Positions 21,301-31,389 of a stretch of 64,000 nucleotides of DNA are shown here, piece after piece. Every line of letters starts with the position of its first letter. The stretch's first letter is position 1. The notes beneath the pieces are model-generated. The model saw only the letters and a list, made by a program, of their open reading frames with translations. It was not told the origin of the DNA and did no database searches. The position numbers and the translations under genes are program-made. This DNA is from Ophiodon elongatus. Its lineage: Eukaryota; Chordata; Actinopteri; Perciformes; Hexagrammidae. The DNA lies in NCBI GenBank assembly GCA_016806645.1, contig JACSYO010001620.1:112175-176174 (forward strand), in the 5' to 3' direction.

Positions 21301-21456
21301 CAGCCAGGTTTCAGTAAGACAGAATAGATCAATGTGATTGTCTGATATTAAATAATTTACTAAAACAGCTTTAGATGACAAAGATCTGATATTTAAGAGT
21401 CCACATTTAATTCTCCTATTTTGTTGCACTGTTGCGTTGGTGGTGTTAACTTTCAT
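18315..21456 (-). pseudogene. L2-type ORF2 (endonuclease-RT), copy A
   Basis: The endonuclease begins near 21456 with KCGLLNIRSLSSKA, then LTETWL and RGTGRGGGVA, and a VIVYRAPG block. Linker (FAPWYNPQTRKIKQ) is near 20500. RT: STCLLDPVPTRLL near 20030, DLSAAFDTIDH near 19400, GVPQGSVLGPILFTLY near 19230, and the intact catalytic block YADDTQLYLS near 19150. The C-terminal FLFDSAYS ends with a stop at 18315-18317. Frames change near 20970, 20380, 19830, 19300 and 18655. Relative to copy B, the segment that normally reads NYRPISNLPF is shortened near 19880, and DLSA is preceded by a sixfold in-frame repeat. Confidence 0.85.
19420..19705. repeat. 45/51-bp minisatellite inside the LINE RT
   Basis: Six units each containing AAGGTCTAACAAGACAAGG. 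Long units have an extra GACAGA. Both 45 and 51 are multiples of three, so on the minus strand the array encodes repeats of DKGLVSV(SV)LVLLDLSA in frame. Copy B at 34590-34640 has a single unit, which shows that the expansion happened in this copy. Confidence 0.92.
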
Positions 21457-21630
21457 GAGATTATTTTGTACAACTCCTCTTCTGGTTACTTTTGATTTAA
21501 TTCATTTAAGTGGCCGTGGGGCAGACACAGTCCCTATATAGTTTTGGGTGGGTAACTTCTCTAATGGAAGTGCAGAGAAGGGTGTAAGACTACAACTCTG
21601 CTTCTGCTTCCTGGTCTGAACTCTGGGTTG

Positions 21631-22559
21631 TCATGGATTAGGTCCCCAAACAAAGTTGGTCAGATTTGCAGAAATGAGATCCGCTCCATCCAACGTGGGA
21701 TGAATGCCGTCTCTCCTAATCAGACCAGGTTTTCCCCAGAAAGTCTCCCAATTATCAACGAAGCCCACATTGTTTGCTGGACACCACCTCGACAACCAGC
21801 GGTTGAATGATGACATGCGGCTATACATCTCATCATTCACCAAATTTGGGAGAGGGCCAGAGAAAACTACGCTGTCCGACATTGTTTTGGCGTATGAACA
21901 CACCGATGCCACATTAATTTTAGTGACCTCCGAGTGTCGGATTCGGGAGTCATTACCGCCGACGTGTGTTACAATCTTACTGTATTTACGTTTATCCTTA
22001 GCCAGCAGTTTTAAATAGGACTCAACGTCGCCCGCTCTGGCCCCCGGAATGCATGTGACTGTGGCCCCTGGCTTCGCTATCTTCACGTTTCTGACTATGG
22101 AGCTACCTATAACCAGAGTCGGTTCCTCAGCGGGGGTCTCGCCGAGTGGGGCGAACCGGTTAGAAACGTGAAGAGGTTGGTGGTGCACCGTGTGCTTCAA
22201 CTTTGACTTCTGCTTCCTTCGCTCAGTTACCCAGCCTCCCTGCTGCTCGGGGGCTGCCGGGGAACAGCTAGCTGGAGCTACAGCTGGTTGGCCCGCACCG
22301 ACTACGGGAGGGGGCAGGCTAACTACTGTGGCTAATGACTGAGCTTCCATGGTGCAGAGCCGTGCCTCTAACTCACTGAGCCTCGCCTCCACCCTACAAA
22401 CAAACTACACTTATTACATGTACCGTTATTATTAAGGGAGGCAGAGGACTGGCTAAGCATGTGACACACTGAGCAAGGGGGAGAAGGAGAGGGAGAGAGG
22501 GAAGCCATCGCTAGCTGCTGAGCTAGAGTACGGTGGCTACCGTTAGAGAAACCAAACAA
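21631..22559 (-). pseudogene. L2-type ORF1 with zinc finger and SGNH/GDSL esterase domain
   Basis: CR1/L2-group ORF1 proteins often combine a Cys-rich finger with a lipolytic esterase fold of unclear role in retrotransposition. Here the N-terminal part (22559-22395) has CSVCHM...CNKCSL (CxxC pairs). A frameshift near 22395 leads into a short coiled coil (VEARLSELEARLCTMEAQ) and a Ser/Pro linker. The esterase then runs from VIGSSIVRNV (block I, nucleophile Ser, about 22105) through HVGGND (block III, about 21955) to DGIHPTLDGADL (block V with the catalytic Asp-His, about 21695), ending at 21631. Apart from the frameshift the catalytic residues are all present. Confidence 0.8.
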
Positions 22560-22992
22560 AGTGTAAATAGAACTGTAGGATTAAGCGAGAAGCCGCTACA
22601 AGAAGGTGATATTAGTGTTTAAGATGTACAGCAGGTGATTTAGCCGCTTGTACTGAAGAATATCACACAATATCACACAATTGACTCTATTTAGCTGGAG
22701 CTGTGAAAGTAAGCTATCGGACAACAGACGCTGGCAACTGGAAGTGAGGCAATACGCTTACGCGTACGTCAGAGTACCATGTCTCTCTTTAAGCATGTCT
22801 CTTGGACATTTTTCATTATGTATCTTGACTTGGTATTCAAAAGATTCTGTAGTTTAATGTTTTAGCACTACAGCGCCATATTGCGGTTTGTAATCCCACA
22901 CACACTCTCCACTTTCGCCAAAAGCTGGGAAACAAGTCTCGAAAACTTCTTCTTTTGGCAGCGTTTATTCATAACACTGAACATGTTCTGCC

Positions 22993-23700
22993 CAGGTGGC
23001 AACCTCCGGTTCTGAAGAGTGAAGTCAAAGCTTCATGTGTTAAAGCTGCATTCTCTCTCCTGACCACCAGGGGGCGACTCCTCTGGTTGTATAGAAGTCA
23101 AAGCTTCATGTGTTAAAGCTGCATTCTCTCTCCTGACCACCAGGGGGCGACTCCTCTGGTTGTATAGAAGTCAAAGCTTCATGTGTTAAAGCTGCATTCT
23201 CTCTCCTGACCACCAGGGGCGACTCCTCTGGTTGTATAGAAGTCAAAGCTTCATGTGTTAAAGCTGCATTCTCTCTCCTGACCACCAGGGGCGACTCCTC
23301 TGGTTGTATAGAAGTCTATAGAAAATGACTCTACTTCTCTCTTGATTTATTCCCTCAGTAAACATTGTAAACATGAGTTTATGTCTCAATCTCTAGTTTC
23401 AAGTCTTCTTCAATACAGCATGATGTTCATTTAGTAAATTATGGTCCATTTAGAGTCAAACAGACCATAAAGCAGGGGATGCTTTAGGGCGGGGCTACAA
23501 GGTGATTGACAGGTCTCTGCCACTACCAAAGCAATTCACAGCGTCTCTGCGTCACTTCTCCGCATTCCATATATGGTAATTTACGTTCACTGGTTGCAAA
23601 AAGTCAAGATGGCGACGGCCGGAACGGCGAATTCGACACTTCCAAACGGCGGTCCACAAACCGGCACCACAACGACTCCGCCCACTTCTTGTAGTCACTT
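22993..23700 (+). repeat. Dispersed repeat copy A, with CTCF-core array
   Basis: A recurring fish-type repeat. It opens with GGCAACCTCCGGTTCTG, passes through a 73-bp tandem array (23021-23314), then a body (CCCTCAGTAAACATTGTAAACATGAG, split here as two shared blocks, and GACCATAAAGCAGGGGATGC) and an end with CAAGATGGCGACGGCC. Related copies are at 28735-29130 and 45180-45720 (reverse) and 53641-54010 (same orientation). No coding capacity. Confidence 0.75.
23021..23314 (+). repeat. 73-bp tandem array carrying CTCF-like cores (forward)
   Basis: Four units with a period of 73 bp. Units 1 and 2 carry CCACCAGGGGGCG (23064-23076, 23137-23149), a close match to the vertebrate CTCF core. Units 3 and 4 have one G fewer (23210-23221, 23282-23293). 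Confidence 0.85.
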
Positions 23701-23930
23701 TAGTACTTTAGTAGTTTAGTTCCAACAGCAAAACTGCAACCGCACAGTCAAGTCCATGTTCTTTCTCCCCTCCTTCTTCTTCTCTCCCTCACTTTACCCT
23801 CTCACCTCCAGATGCCCGAACAGCGCCGACTAGTGTTCAGAACTTTTATCCATCTTAACATAACTAAATACTAATACTAAATATGTGTATACTAGATGAC
23901 ACAATTTCACTTTTACAATAGTATGCATAT

Positions 23931-24192
23931 ACTGTGTGTGTGTGTGTGTCTGTGTGTGTGTGCGTGTGTGCGTGCATGTGTGCATGCGTGCGTGTGAGTG
24001 TGAGTTTGATTGTGTGTGTGTGTGTGTGTGTGTGTGCGTGCGTGCGTGTGTGTGCGCGTGTGATTGTGAGTGTGTGTGTGTTTGCGTGTGTGTGTGTGTG
24101 TGTTTGCGTGTGTGTGTGTGTGTGTGCGTGCATGTGTGCGTGTGAGCGCGTGCGTGCGTGCGTGTGTGTGTGCGTGTGAGTGTGAAATTGAG

Positions 24193-24236
<44 letters not shown>

Positions 24237-24314
24237 TGTGTGTGTGTGCGTGTGTGCATGTGAGCGCATGCGTGCGTGTGTGCGTGCGTGTGAGTGTGAA
24301 ATTGAGTGTGTGTG

Positions 24315-24362
<48 letters not shown>

Positions 24363-24617
24363 AGTGTGTGTGTGTGTGTGCGTGTGTGCATGTGAGCGCA
24401 TGCGTGTGTGTGTGCGTACGTGTGAGTGTGAAATTGAGTGTGTGTGTGCGTGCGTGTGTGAGTTTGAGCGTGTGCGTGCGTGTGTGAAATTGAGTGTGTG
24501 TGTGTGTGCGTGCATGCGTGCGTGCGTGCGTGCGTGTGTGCGAGTGTGTGTGTGTGTGTGCGTGTGTGCATGTGAGCGCATGCGTGTGTGTGTGCGTACG
24601 TGTGAGTGTGAAATTGA

Positions 24618-24648
<31 letters not shown>

Positions 24649-24805
24649 TGTGTGAGTTTGAGTGTGTGTGTGCGTGTGAGCGCGTGCGTGCGTGCGTGTG
24701 TGAAATTGAGTGTGTGTGTGTGTGCGTGCGTGTGTGTTTGAGTGTGTGCGCGTGCGCGCGTGCGTGTGCGTGTGCGTGCGTGCGTGCGTGCGTGTGTGTG
24801 TGTTT
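23931..24805. repeat. TG/TGCG compound satellite with higher-order units
   Basis: About 870 bp of (TG)n and (TGCG)n punctuated by recurrent blocks such as GTGAGTGTGAAATTGAGTG and GCATGTGAGCGCATGCGTG, so it is a higher-order array and not a plain dinucleotide repeat. It is open in several frames only because of its composition. Confidence 0.95.
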
Positions 24806-26924
24806 GGCTCTCCAACAGGCTCCAGTGATTCAGACCTGCTCTGATCAACCTTCCCTCAGAAGTGAAGAAGCCTCTCAGTAAACAGACTCGGCTCTGAGGG
24901 AAACACCTCAATACAGATGTGATGTGCTGCTTCCTTCTCACTCGGTTTATCATATTACAGAACAAGAGAGATTCAATCTGTGCAGCGACTCTGCAGATGA
25001 CCTCCGTGCTGTCTGTCGAGTCACTTAACGGCTTACAGTACAGATGATTTTGAGTTTCACGACGTTAACGTTAAAAGGAAAATAAATGTAATGTGCCTTT
25101 TGTGGTCTTTTTGTAAAGCCCATGACTAAATTCAGCACCAGAGACAGCTCCGGTGAAAAGAGCCGTCAGTCTGGAGCAGAGGGTTGAGATGCAGCCGGAA
25201 CACGGCGCTTCACAGCGGGTCCTTTGCAGCCCTGCGTGGTGCCTGACTTGATTGATGGTTTCCATGGTGTTGCTGGTGAGGCGTCCTCCAGGCATGAAAC
25301 AGCAAAATGACAAATAAACGTCTCTGAATGATGTTGATTGCTGCGACTGTTTATTGTTGCAATTCAAGAGAAAAACAACGAGTCCAGTAAAGGCAGGGCT
25401 CCACCTTGATGACCCTTTTCAACTCAGGAAAAACTCCAATATGTTTTATTTTATTTTAATATGTAACTGTTTGATTGAATTGATTATGCACACAAGCATT
25501 ACAGAAATACAAGAAATGTGGCTGGTGGAATTAATGAGCACCTTATTACACTCAACATGTGTGTTCAGCACCTTCCAGAGCTTCACTAAATGCTTTAATA
25601 CATTTATCTGCTCAGCAACGGCTAATTGTTCTGAAATTCAGACACACATTGTAAATACTTCAGTATTCTTTCATTTGTTTTTTGCAGATGACATTTGTTT
25701 CCATCAGGGTTAAATTATTTTTCTATAATAACCAAATGTAATAATTTAATAATAGTAGTAATAACAAGGGATGTCACAAGAACTTTGGGACCAAGTCGAT
25801 GCCAGAATTCTGAAAATGGGACGGTACTGGTTTTTCTGTCCAGGTGACGCACCTAATCTTTTCTCTGACAATCATACACTGAACAACAAATCCGCTTTGA
25901 AATCAGCCGGAGGAGACCTAGTTAGCGTTAGCGTTAGCGTTAGCAGAGGTTGCATTGAGTTTCATTCAAGCTCTGTTGAGTTCAAATGAACATTGGGAGA
26001 TAAAATATAACGCTATCATGATGTTTTCAAATGTAATTCTGTAAAAGGTCATTTCTGGTAGGAGCTGCATGTAAATACAGTTGTTTGTAGGAAATGATTT
26101 CACAGCATATGATCAGATACAAGCACGTCTCTGTTCAGCTCATCCAGCAGGTGTTTGTAGGACATTCAAGTTGCAGTGAAACACATGTTAGTCTCTTTAG
26201 CTCCTGGTGAGACTTATTTTTGAGTCAAAGACTAAACGTGGACGAGGTTTAGTTACATGAAGACGTTTTGATGAAATCCTTCTGATGTGATTGGATATCT
26301 CAAAAGTAGGCGTGGTTTAGCAAATACAGTGCGGTGGTGGCCTCCGTGTGTTCACCTTCCTCACTTGTGCTCGATCAGTACTGAGAGTTGGTATCGTAGG
26401 TGTTCAGCGTTTGTAGTCCGAGTGGTACTGACCCGTTGTGTTGGACATATGGTCTGAGATGCAATCTGGGAACCAACCGCCGATCGTCTGACGATGATTT
26501 AGTTTTTTTATTGGTCCAAAATTAGATTGTAAACTGTCTACCTGTGAAAGAATTAGGTCGCACACTTTGACTCTCAACTCCTGCCTGCATCTCAGGTTCA
26601 GACTGTTGGTACATCACAATGGTCCAGACAGCAATGTCAAGAAATAGATACCTTGGTTTAAATGATTCAATTTATACAGTCTAAGGGTTCTATTATGTCA
26701 CTAATTTGGCTTTTTATTATTCTTACTTTTCATCGCCATTTACGACTTTTCTTATCTTAATTTTTTTCATGAGTTAAAAAAGTTTGGATCTGGACGCCTT
26801 AGAAATGTTATTCCAGGACAATACTGCCCTTCTACGGCGAGGAGGAATCAGTCCATCTTCATCTTACTGTGTTCAGCCTGGTGGTCAGAAACCTACTGGA
26901 GGATGTTGTTTCTGATGTTGTTTC

Positions 26925-26926
<2 letters not shown>
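24806..26926. other. Mostly unique intergenic or intronic sequence
   Basis: No gene recognised. A GTTAGC hexamer run occurs at 25921-25942. The stretch from 25768 (GGGATGTCACAAGAACTTTGG) weakly resembles the start of a fish non-autonomous hAT repeat, but is too diverged to call. Confidence 0.4.
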
Positions 26927-26959
<33 letters not shown>

Positions 26960-26972
26960 GTGGCGATGATGG

Positions 26973-27018
<46 letters not shown>

Positions 27019-27075
27019 AGTGATGATGATGATGATGATGATAGTGATAATAGTGATGATAGTGATGATAGTGAC
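26927..27075. repeat. (GAT)n microsatellite
   Basis: Imperfect GAT triplets with GGT and AGT variants over about 150 bp. Confidence 0.95.
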
Positions 27076-27151
27076 AACCAGGCTGAATCCCACTGTATGA
27101 CTGATGATGAAACATGCAGGAGCAGAGGCTGGTGTGCTTAAGACCAAGAAG

Positions 27152-27979
27152 AGGAGGAGAGGGTGAGAGATGAAGAGGGTGAGAGATGAAGAGATGAAGA
27201 GGGTGAGAGATGAAGAGGGTGAGAGATGAAGAGGGTGAGAAATGAAGAGGGTGAGAGATGAAGAGGGTGAGAAATGAAGAGGGTGAGAGATGAAGAGGGT
27301 GAGAAATGAAGAGGGTGAGAAATGAAGAGGGTGAGAAATGAAGAGGGTGAGAGATGAAAAAGGTGAGAGATGAAGAGGGTGAGAGATGAAGAGGGTGAGA
27401 GATCAAGAAGGTGAGAAATGAAGAGGGTGAGAGATGAAGAGGGTGAGAAATGAAGAGGGTGAGAGATCAAGAAGGTGAGAAATGAAGAGGGTGAGAGATG
27501 AAAAAGGTGAGAGATGAAGAGGGTGAGAGATGAAGAGGGTGAGAGATCAAGAAGGTGAGAAATGAAGAGGGTGAGAGATGAAGAGGGTGAGAAATGAAGA
27601 GGGTGAGAGATCAAGAAGGTGAGAAATGAAGAGGGTGAGAGATGAAAAAGGTGAGAGATGAAGAGGGTGAGAGATGAAGAGGGTGAGAGATCAAGAAGGT
27701 GAGAAATGAAGAGGGTGAGAGATGAAGAGGGTGAGAAATGAAGAGGGTGAGAGATCAAGAAGGTGAGAAATGAAGAGGGTGAGAGATGAAGAAGGTGAGA
27801 GATGAAGAGGGTGAGAGATGAAGAGGGTGAGAGATCAAGAAGGTGAGAGATGAAGAGGGTGAGAGATGAAGAGGGTGAGAGATGAAGAAGATGAAGAGGG
27901 TGAGAGATGAAGAGGGTGAGAGATGAAGAGGGTGAGAGATGAAGAGGGTGAGAGATGAAGAGGGTGAGAGATGAAGAGG
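27152..27979. repeat. 16-bp minisatellite GAAGAGGGTGAGAGAT
   Basis: About fifty 16-bp units. Variants (GAGAAAT, GATCAAGAAGG, GAAAAAGG) recur in the same order roughly every 160-190 bp between 27380 and 27840, showing a higher-order repeat generated by block duplication. Confidence 0.95.
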
Positions 27980-28734
27980 GGAGGCTGACTCCCCGGTCGG
28001 TGAGCAGGTAAAGGAGATGACAAGTGGACAGCTGGTGTCTGGTGCCTGTCATATTAATGACGATGGAGACAGGGAGACACAGGAAAGTACCACCTGCAGT
28101 CTTCACGGAGGGGTGTTTTGCAGAACGTAGTTTTTTTTCTTCTTCTTCGACGACGGCGAGTGCAACACTGATTACAAAGACAGTAATATTGATGAGGAGA
28201 AATGAGTCCTCGTTAAGGGCCGGTCGGTTTAGCACCAGGGTCAAGCTGACGTAATCCCCACAGCTTTATTACCCCGGCTGTGGTCACACTATCCTACCGG
28301 TGTTATAACGCAGTGCTTCCACTGTAGTCATCTTTCATTAAGCTGCAGTCTTATGAACAATCATAACACATATTTAAAGGCCAGGTAGCCTGAATGTAAT
28401 GAACACATTTTATGTTAACCTGAAGGGCAATTATCCACATGTGCTGATGTGGCTTAGAGAGCACAGTGTTTCCACTAAGCCCTTGTTGAACAGCCGGCTG
28501 CAGTAATGTGATGACCCTGCGCTGGCGACTTCTCAGTGCAAATACATTACACATATACATACAGCTGCACCCCCACTGTTGTGCATTTGAGCTAGTTTGG
28601 ATCAAACATATAGTTATATGTGGCTGCTTCATTTGTAGTAATTAAAAATGACCCATCCTTAACTCCAGACACCTGTCGCCTGGACCTCCCTGCTTCCTGG
28701 GACTGTGGGCGTAGTGCTCTGCAGCGATGTTGGC
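27980..28734. other. Unrecognised sequence
   Basis: Between a minisatellite and a dispersed repeat. No gene, RNA or element is supported. Confidence 0.4.
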
Positions 28735-29130
28735 AACCATAGACTGTATATAGGAAGTGGACGTGGTCGTCGTGACGTCACCCATTGGTTTGTGGACTAC
28801 CGTCTTGAAGCCCCTAGTTCGGCATTTTGGCCTTCGCCATCTTGGTTTTTGACAACCAGTGAACGGAAGTGACCATATCTGGACAATAGAGGAGTGGCGT
28901 AGAGACGGCGTACACAGCTCTGATAACGGTAGCGACCTGTCAATCACCTTGTAGCCCCGCCCCTAAAGCATCCCCTGCTTCATGGTCTGTTTGACTCTAA
29001 ATGGACCATAATTTACTAAATGAACATCACGCTGTATTGAAGAAGACTTGAAACTAGAGATTGAACCATAAACTCATGTTTACAATGTTTACTGAGGGAA
29101 TGAATCAAGAGAGAAGTAGAGCTATGTTAC
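28735..29130 (-). repeat. Dispersed repeat copy B (no tandem array)
   Basis: Reverse orientation relative to copy A. It starts with the terminus CATAGACTGTATATAGG, then GTGACGTCACCCATTGG (a CRE next to an inverted CCAAT box), the AAGATGGCG block and the GTTTACTGAGGGAAT block. It stops just where the 73-bp array would begin. A TACGTTACGCTAC-type short repeat follows (29133-29172). Confidence 0.7.
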
Positions 29131-29289
29131 ACTACGCTACGTTACGCTACATTACGTTATGCTACGTTACGTCGGACAAATATGTTCGCGGTCCAATGGG
29201 ACACTTTTCAGACTATTGGGGTTTGGGATTAATAGAGAGAACAATAGGAAGTCCCCCTAAGAACGCACATCAACAACCACTGTAAAATG

Positions 29290-31385
29290 GGAGCCTGACG
29301 GATGTGGATGGGGAGGGCGTTCCAGAGGGGGGGTGCAGCAGCTGAGAAGGCCGTCACCCCAGGTCCGGCGCTTGGTCCTGATGGGCTTCAGAGTGATTGC
29401 ACCGGCAGACCTGAGGCAACGGGTTGGGGCGTGGAGGGGGAGGAGGTCTGAAAGGTAGGAGGGGCTAGGTTTTGTTTAGGGCTTTGTAGGTGGTGAGTAA
29501 CATTTTAAAGTCTATCCTGTATTTGACCGGGAGCCAGTGGAGGTTGCGTAGGACCGGGGTGATGTGTTCAAAGCGGCGGGTGGAGGTGAGCAGTCGAGCG
29601 GCAGAGTTCTGAACATATTGGAGTTTATTGATGATTTTGTTGGGAGAGCCATAGAGGATGCTGTTGCAGTAGTCGAGTCTGGAGGTTATGAGGGCATGGA
29701 TGAGAATTTGGGTTGTGGCAGGGGACAGGGAGGGCCGGAGGCGTGCAATGTTCCTAAGGTGAAAGAAGCCAGTTTTGGTGATGTGGTTGGCGTGGGGTAG
29801 GAAAGAGAGGGTGGGGTCGAGGATGATGCCGAGGTTGCGGACCTGGGTGGAGGGGGTGACGATGGAGCCATCAATGTTGAGAGAGAAGGTCTGGGCTGAG
29901 CGGGTGAGGGAGTTAGGGCCGATGATGAGTATTTCAGATTTATTGCAGTTGAGTTTGAGAAAGTTCTGTTGCATCCATGATTTTATATCAGTGAGACAGG
30001 TGGTGAGAGTGGAGTGGGTGACTGAGGTGATGGTCTTGGTGGAGAAATAGAGTTGGGTGTCGTCATCGTAGCAGTGGAAATCGAGACCATAACGACGAAT
30101 GATTTGTCCAAGGGGAAGGATGTAAATGATGAATAGGAGGGGACCAAGCACGGAACCTTAGGGGACACCGTGGGTAACTGGGGAGGTGAAGGATTTACAG
30201 TTGTTTATGGCAATGAATTGATGTCGGTCTGAGATATGAGGTCGGAGATATGAGGTGAACCAGGACAGGGCAGTGCCAGTTATGCCAAGGGAGTACTGGA
30301 GACGTGAGAGGAGGATGGAGTGGTTGATAGTGTCGAAAGCGGCGCTGAGGTCAAGGAGGATGAGGATGGTGAGGAAGCCAGAGTCAGCAGAGAGAAGTAT
30401 GTCATTTGTGATTTTCAGTAGGGCGGTTTCTGTGCTGTGTTTTGAACGGAAGCTGGATTGGAAGGGTTCGTAGAAATTATGGAGATTAAGGTGGGACTTG
30501 AGTTGAGATGTAACAACTCTCTCAAGGACTTTGGACAGGTAGGGGAGGTTGGAGATGGGCCGGTAGTTGTTAGGGATGTCAGGGTCAAGACCAGGTTTTT
30601 TCAGCACGGGGGTGACAGCAGCGAGCTTGAGTGTGGGGGCGGGGGGGAGGAAGAAAGAGGAGAGGGAGTCAAGGGCACAGGTGGAGGTCTTCATGCTGTG
30701 GACTATGGAGGAGAGGTCCGTTTCAGTGATTAAACTGAAGGATGAGAGTGAGTGGCTTGGAAGTAGGGGATGGTCATGTTGAGGGCTGGGAGGGGTGGTA
30801 GTGGAGGGGGAGGGGGTTGTATATTGCGATTATTTTGTCATTGAAGAAGGATAGAAATGAGTTGCATTTGCTGGTGGTGAAGGAGGTGGAGATGGTGTCC
30901 ATGGGCTTGAGGAGTTTGTTGATGGTGGAGAAAAGCGTTTTAGGGTCGTTCGAGCCAGATTGGATGATGGAGGAGTAGAAAGAGGAGTGAGCGGTGTTGA
31001 GGGAATCTTTATGTTGTTGTTGGTGGAGTTTGAAGGCATCAAGGTGAACAGAGAGTCCAGTTTTGTTGGCAAGACGTTCCAGTTGACGGCCCTGCACTTT
31101 GAGGTGGCGAAGTTGGTCAGTGTAGCAGGGGGCGGAGTGGGTGACGGAGACGAGTTTGGATTTTTTTGGGGGAGATGACGTCAAGACAGGAGGACAGTGC
31201 ATCATTTTAGTAATTGACCAGGGCAGTGGGGGAGGCAGTCGAAATAGGGGCAGAGGCAGAGGCAGTGGCAACCAAGGTGGAGGAGAGCGAGGGGAGGTTG
31301 ATGGACTTGATGTTCCGGAATGTTATGGTGCGACTCTGCTTAACATGGGGGGTGGGGATGTCTATGTGGATTGCTGCCCTTTACC
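29290..31385 (-). mobile_element. L2-type LINE copy C (a different subfamily)
   Basis: Minus-strand, 5' truncated, with the ORF2 linker and RT only. It is GC-richer and clearly diverged from copies A and B. It ends head to head with copy D near 31385-31400. No 3' repeat tail is obvious at the left end near 29290. Confidence 0.8.
29300..31370 (-). pseudogene. L2-type RT, copy C, with YDDD catalytic motif
   Basis: Linker: VTHSAPCYTDQLRHLKVQGR and LFSTINKLLKP (31140-30900). RT: LKLAAVTPVLKKPGLDPD and NYRPISNLPYLSKVLE near 30560, LLDLSAAFDTINHSILL near 30340, a GVP block ending at a stop near 30155, then LGPLLFIIYILPLG. The catalytic block reads HCYDDDTQLYF near 30070-30100, where the family has YADD, so Ala next to the two catalytic Asp is replaced by Asp. 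The C-terminal SRLDYCNSILYGSPN and LHWLPVKYRIDFK are present. Three frames are needed, so it is inactive. Confidence 0.8.
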
Positions 31386-31389
31386 ACTT

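Larger units (their letters stand above)
17404..22790 (-). mobile_element. L2-type LINE copy A, nearly complete
   Basis: CR1/L2-group non-LTR retrotransposon on the minus strand: (ATTGA)n 3' tail at 17404-17418, 3' UTR to about 18315, ORF2 (APE endonuclease, RT) 18315-21456, ORF1 with zinc finger and esterase 21631-22559, and a 5' leader to about 22790. It shares near-identical sequence with copy B (32728-36168), which is 5' truncated. No clear target duplication is seen, as is common for L2. It sits inside the intron after the zdhhc7-like coding exon. Both ORFs contain frameshifts or stops, and a minisatellite has grown inside the RT. The 5' end is approximate. Confidence 0.85.

Noticed and set aside
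23864..24965. Long His/Thr-rich and Cys/Val-rich open frames on both strands
   Set aside because: They are translations of TG/TGCG repeats, open in many frames at once, with no signal of a gene.
27138..28244. 368-codon Ser/His/Leu-rich frame
   Set aside because: Produced by the 16-bp minisatellite.
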